64,000 nt of DNA from NCBI RefSeq assembly GCF_001632365.1, contig NW_024468569.1, forward strand, positions 100,320 through 164,319. Direction: 5' to 3'. A program made the position numbers and the translations under genes. This document shows positions 61,101-64,000 of this stretch, piece after piece (within the stretch, counting starts at the first letter, position 1; each line of letters opens with the position of its first letter). Below the pieces are notes generated by a model. The model ran no database searches. It was not told the origin of the DNA and worked only from the letters and a program-made list of their open reading frames with translations. This DNA is from Laetiporus sulphureus 93-53. Taxonomy: Eukaryota > Basidiomycota > Agaricomycetes > Polyporales > Laetiporaceae.

Positions 61101-61631
61101 ATGTCTTCATCTGGCGATTTGAACAATCTTGATAACTTCGAGCAGTTATATCCAATCGGTCACACCTTCGATTATCTTTGGGATTCAATTCCACGTGTTC
61201 TTCGAGACAGAGCAGGTGAAGTGTTTGCTACCTACGAGGACACGTTCGACATCGATTACCACGACGTATATCACATCTACGCCCTCCAAATCTATCCAGA
61301 ATTTGATTGGAGGAATGTCGCAGTTCATATCTGCTATATTCCTATTGGATCCGAAGAACCCGAAGACCGTCTCACCAAAGCTTACAATAGCTTCGTCGAT
61401 TGGCTCGAAGAAGTCGAGCATATTTGCAAAATTCATCATAACCACCAGTGGCCCGCAGTCAGAGACAAAATCAGGTTTTTGTGGCAACCCTTCGTCAAGG
61501 TCATCCATCAAGACCTTTGGTTACTGCGAAACCAACGCTCAGGACGAGTAATTGCCCGACAGGCCACTATCGCAAACAGACATATCGTCGAGTTTGAAGA
61601 ACATCTTCGAGAGATAGAGGAAGAATTGTAA
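61101..61631 (+). CDS. Second pre-gag ORF of element C (176 residues)
   Basis: Open from MSSSGDLNNLDNFEQLYPIG to HLREIEEEL, acidic and Trp-rich (FDYLWDSIPRV, YPEFDWRNVAVHICYIPIG, FVDWLEEVEHICKIHHNHQW). I recognise no family, and I see no counterpart in A/B. Its TAA overlaps the gag start region as TAAG-ATG. Confidence 0.7.
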   Translation: MSSSGDLNNLDNFEQLYPIGHTFDYLWDSIPRVLRDRAGEVFATYEDTFDIDYHDVYHIYALQIYPEFDWRNVAVHICYIPIGSEEPEDRLTKAYNSFVDWLEEVEHICKIHHNHQWPAVRDKIRFLWQPFVKVIHQDLWLLRNQRSGRVIARQATIANRHIVEFEEHLREIEEEL

Positions 61632-61632
61632 G

Positions 61633-63039
61633 ATGACGACTCCCACTCCAAATGATCCAAGCTTCTCTCATGCTCCATCTCCGGAGCTTCCCGCACGTCT
61701 TAATATTGTTTTGCAACCCCCGAATCCTATCATTTGTCAAGCCCTTGCCGACACGACGCCCCCAAATGTGAACATACCCGAAAATGTGAAGAATTGGGTA
61801 GTCGATCTCGTCACAAATGTGGTGGAAGAAATGCGTCAACAAATGGTGGCGCATTACAAAAATCTTATCCAGCGCCAAGCGCATACAATGGAACGTAACA
61901 CCACGGAGTTTCACAATCGGACGGTCTTCTTAGACCAACATCATCAACAATCCGAGTCTCGAATCGCAGACTTGGAGAAAACCTCGTCAGCTTTACTTGA
62001 GGAAAACAAGACCACTAACGAAGCGTTTGTGGCATTTGACGATGAGGTCAAGGATCTCCAAACCAGGATGGAAGACTTGAAGAAATCACATGATCAACTT
62101 CGCGCATGGGCATCTACGCAGGAACGGAAAGCAGGGCAAGGCAGTAATAATGTCGACGACACGGACGACGACGAGGAGCCATCGTTTGGTCGTAAGGGTA
62201 AAGGCGTAAAAATTGACCAACCAGGAAAATATGGTGGCAATAAGGATGGAGTCAATCTCGATGATTGGCTCGAACAAGTCATGCTCTGGTTGAAATATAC
62301 TGGACATACAAAAGACGAGTCCAAAATTATGTCTACCCTCTTGCTCCTGAAAGGAGGAGCACGTGAATACATGCGACATTGGATTACCGAAATAAACGAA
62401 AACAACAAGGCACCAGAAACTTGGGCGGAGTTCGTCGCTGAACTTCGCACGGCATATGAATCATTAGACAAGGATGACAAAAAGCGAACGGAGCTAGAAG
62501 CCTTCATCAAGAAGGATCATCGAGACTTCCGAAAGTTCGCAGAAGACTTCCGTCCAAAGGCAACCGGTACAGGCTTCTCGGATCAAGACTTGATCGAAAA
62601 AATCAAGAAACATATTCCGGAGAAAATGTGGCTGCTCATGCTAGCGGATACCACTAAGGATAACTGGCCCAAGAAGTGGACCGAGTTCCTTACATTCACA
62701 CTCCGGATATTTACATCACTACAACGAGAAGGCCACCATGCCAAGGCCGAAACCAAGGACTCAAACGCTATGAAGGTTGATGCAGTCGGGAAGAAAGGAA
62801 AGAGTAAATCAGGTAAAGCGCGAAGCGTGCAAGACGACAAGTTGGTCTGCGCCAACTGCAAGAAGAACAAGCCGACATTCTTCAAATCGTCAAAATGCTT
62901 CGGCAAGTATTGCACCGATTGTTTCAAGTTGGACCATGTCAAGAGGCAGATTGAGAAGGAGAAAGAGACAGCAGCAAAAAAGAAGGACGGGAAGAAGAAG
63001 GACGACACCAGGAATAAATCCAAGTCGTCCAAGATGTGA
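61633..63039 (+). CDS. gag: Gag of element C (468 residues to first stop)
   Basis: Starts 1 nt after the upstream stop. A Pro-rich N-terminus is followed by NVKNWVVDLVTNVVEEM, which aligns with the equivalent part of A's gag. A coiled coil follows (IADLEKTSSALLEENKTTNE), then an Asp/Glu run, the capsid-like domain (DQPGKYGGNKDGVNLDDWLE, YMRHWITEINEN, WAEFVAELRTAYESL) and a C-terminal Cys cluster (CANCKKNK..CFGKYCTDC). It stops at TGA 63037-63039, but the frame stays coding-like (Ser/Asp/Glu- and Lys-rich) to TAG 63346-63348. The TGA may be a mutation or a leaky stop. Confidence 0.85.
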   Translation: MTTPTPNDPSFSHAPSPELPARLNIVLQPPNPIICQALADTTPPNVNIPENVKNWVVDLVTNVVEEMRQQMVAHYKNLIQRQAHTMERNTTEFHNRTVFLDQHHQQSESRIADLEKTSSALLEENKTTNEAFVAFDDEVKDLQTRMEDLKKSHDQLRAWASTQERKAGQGSNNVDDTDDDEEPSFGRKGKGVKIDQPGKYGGNKDGVNLDDWLEQVMLWLKYTGHTKDESKIMSTLLLLKGGAREYMRHWITEINENNKAPETWAEFVAELRTAYESLDKDDKKRTELEAFIKKDHRDFRKFAEDFRPKATGTGFSDQDLIEKIKKHIPEKMWLLMLADTTKDNWPKKWTEFLTFTLRIFTSLQREGHHAKAETKDSNAMKVDAVGKKGKSKSGKARSVQDDKLVCANCKKNKPTFFKSSKCFGKYCTDCFKLDHVKRQIEKEKETAAKKKDGKKKDDTRNKSKSSKM

Positions 63040-63206
63040 CAGGTAGTATCTGATTCTGCTTCATCAGATGCAGAGAGCAAAAGCTCTGATATCGAAGAAG
63101 AAAAGAAGCCGAAGAAGAAGAGCTCTTCCTCTAAGACTAAGGGGAAGGGTAAGGAGACAGCTGCGCATATCAGCGACCGCAGCATCCACTCAGAAAGCGA
63201 GCCTGA

Positions 63207-63833
63207 TGCATTCGAGTCGGACGAAGATTTCACCGCGATCCTCTCAAGGCTCAGGCGCCTGAGGGCGAATGGATCCAGTTCATCAAAGAAGGCGGGAGAG
63301 GGCTCTTCAAGGAAGGATCGGAAGGGTTTTCTCAAAGGGAATCTGTAGGCAGCTTGTCAGAGTTCCCAGAACATTATATAAGACCTATACATTTAGCACC
63401 CAGCTCAGACACCTCTGTAGATCGTCGCAACGCAGAGGATGATAATGTAACAATAAAGAATTCATCTCCGAATTTATCATCATTCTATTTACCAGTTACA
63501 TTATGGGTGTACGGCAAAAAATTGAGCGCCGAAGCTCTAGTCGACTCAGGAGCATATTTCATGTACATCAGCAAGCGATTTGTAAAGAACAATCGAATTG
63601 CAACCTCCAAGCTAAACACTACATACAAAGTGTACAATGCTGACGGATCCCAAAACAAACACGGTGAAATAACTGACTATGTAAAAGCATACCTCAAAGT
63701 CGGAGATCATGGTTCCACCCACCGTCTGCTAGTCACGGACATCGGGAAATTAGACATGATCATTGGGATGTCATACTTACGTCAGCATAATCCAGAAATC
63801 AACTGGCAAGCTGGAGAATGGAAATACTCATGA
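63207..63833 (+). CDS. pol: Start of pol, element C: retroviral-type aspartic protease
   Basis: The pol frame is open from 63207, overlapping the extended gag frame by ~140 nt. The protease has LSAEALVDSGAYFMYISKR (catalytic Asp-Ser-Gly), TYKVYNADGSQNKHGEI and LLVTDIGKLDMIIGMSYL, closely parallel to the A/B protease. The frame ends at TGA 63831-63833, but coding-like sequence resumes in the +1 frame (HDARVRVTTRGFVKKQQAI) to the window end, so a small indel is likely. RT and later domains lie outside the window. Confidence 0.85.
   Translation, partial: CIRVGRRFHRDPLKAQAPEGEWIQFIKEGGRGLFKEGSEGFSQRESVGSLSEFPEHYIRPIHLAPSSDTSVDRRNAEDDNVTIKNSSPNLSSFYLPVTLWVYGKKLSAEALVDSGAYFMYISKRFVKNNRIATSKLNTTYKVYNADGSQNKHGEITDYVKAYLKVGDHGSTHRLLVTDIGKLDMIIGMSYLRQHNPEINWQAGEWKYS
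63324..63330 (+). promoter_or_regulatory. Candidate -1 frameshift heptamer G-GGT-TTT
   Basis: GGGTTTT lies in the correct register relative to gag (G GGT TTT), 15 nt before the extended gag stop (63346) and inside the gag/pol overlap. Slipping back one base enters the pol frame exactly. Confidence 0.5.
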
Positions 63834-64000
63834 TGCCCGAGTACGTGTCACCACCAGAGGCTTCGTAAAAAAACAACAAGCCATTGCGAGAGAGGAAGCT
63901 GAAGAAATCTTGCAACGAGCACAACAAGTGGCAGATGAGGAGCCAACTGCATTCCGAATGTTTAATGGACACAACATCGATGCAGTAAATCCTATCATCT
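63834..64000 (+). pseudogene. pol continuation of element C in shifted frame
   Basis: From about 63829 the frame HDARVRVTT...FVKKQQAIAREEAEE is open to the end of the window. It is the expected linker between protease and RT. The frame differs by +1 from the protease. Confidence 0.6.

Larger units (their letters stand above)
59630..64000 (+). mobile_element. Ty3/gypsy retrotransposon C (5' half, runs off the window)
   Basis: Plus-strand LTR element of a different family from A and B. It has a 5' LTR, primer site, leader ORF, a second small ORF, gag, and a protease at the window edge. It lies 13 bp beyond B's target duplication in the same Tc1 transposase, suggesting an insertion hotspot. If the LTR starts at 59630 the 5-bp duplication to look for at its far end is GCTTT. 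Confidence 0.85.

Overview
Nuclear DNA of a filamentous fungus, most likely a basidiomycete of the class Agaricomycetes. The evidence is dense, multi-exon genes with 45-65 nt GT-AG introns, P450s typical of mushroom-forming fungi, a small family of proteins with an N-terminal PPAYD motif, and chromodomain-type Ty3 retrotransposons. The species cannot be named from sequence alone. All gene models below were spliced by eye. For the six best ones (cdh1, spt7, P450-1, lactonase, pmr1 and the 442-residue PPAYD protein) the exon phases close to an uninterrupted reading frame.

Layout. 1-19.4 kb is a gene-rich host segment. It holds a tRNA-Ala, a phosphatase-like protein that has lost its catalytic cysteine, an uncharacterised minus-strand gene, the APC/C activator cdh1, the divergently transcribed SAGA subunit spt7, an intact cytochrome P450, two tandem PPAYD genes plus a short relative, and a lactonase-type beta-propeller. 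19.4-25.8 kb is gene-poor: a 1.2 kb fold-back element with 291-bp inverted arms, a decayed minus-strand gene and a decayed OTT_1508-like deaminase. 25.8-35.6 kb is Ty3/gypsy element A (minus strand, with an assembly gap), itself interrupted by a complete Tc1-like transposon. 36.3-46.4 kb is host again: a second P450, a fragment of the lactonase gene, the Golgi Ca/Mn pump pmr1 and a third PPAYD gene with one nonsense codon. 47-51 kb carries a fourth, decayed PPAYD copy split by a miniature LTR element, then a second Tc1-like element. That transposon was hit by Ty3/gypsy element B (51.4-59.6 kb) and, 13 bp beyond B's target duplication, by the distinct plus-strand element C (59.6 kb to the window end).

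The most interesting material is in the retroelements. A, B and C all carry a 12-nt perfect complement between the predicted RNA 5' end (about 33-35 nt after the TATA box) and the sequence just inside the 5' LTR. This is the layout expected for Tf1-like self-priming instead of tRNA priming. All three also carry an extra leader ORF upstream of gag with a recognisably similar C-terminal domain. A/B pol continues past a chromodomain into a dUTPase domain. C has a TAAG-ATG junction into gag and an in-frame G-GGT-TTT slippery heptamer before pol. Inactivating mutations are overwhelmingly C-to-T (or G-to-A) changes, suggesting cytosine methylation/deamination or a RIP-like process.
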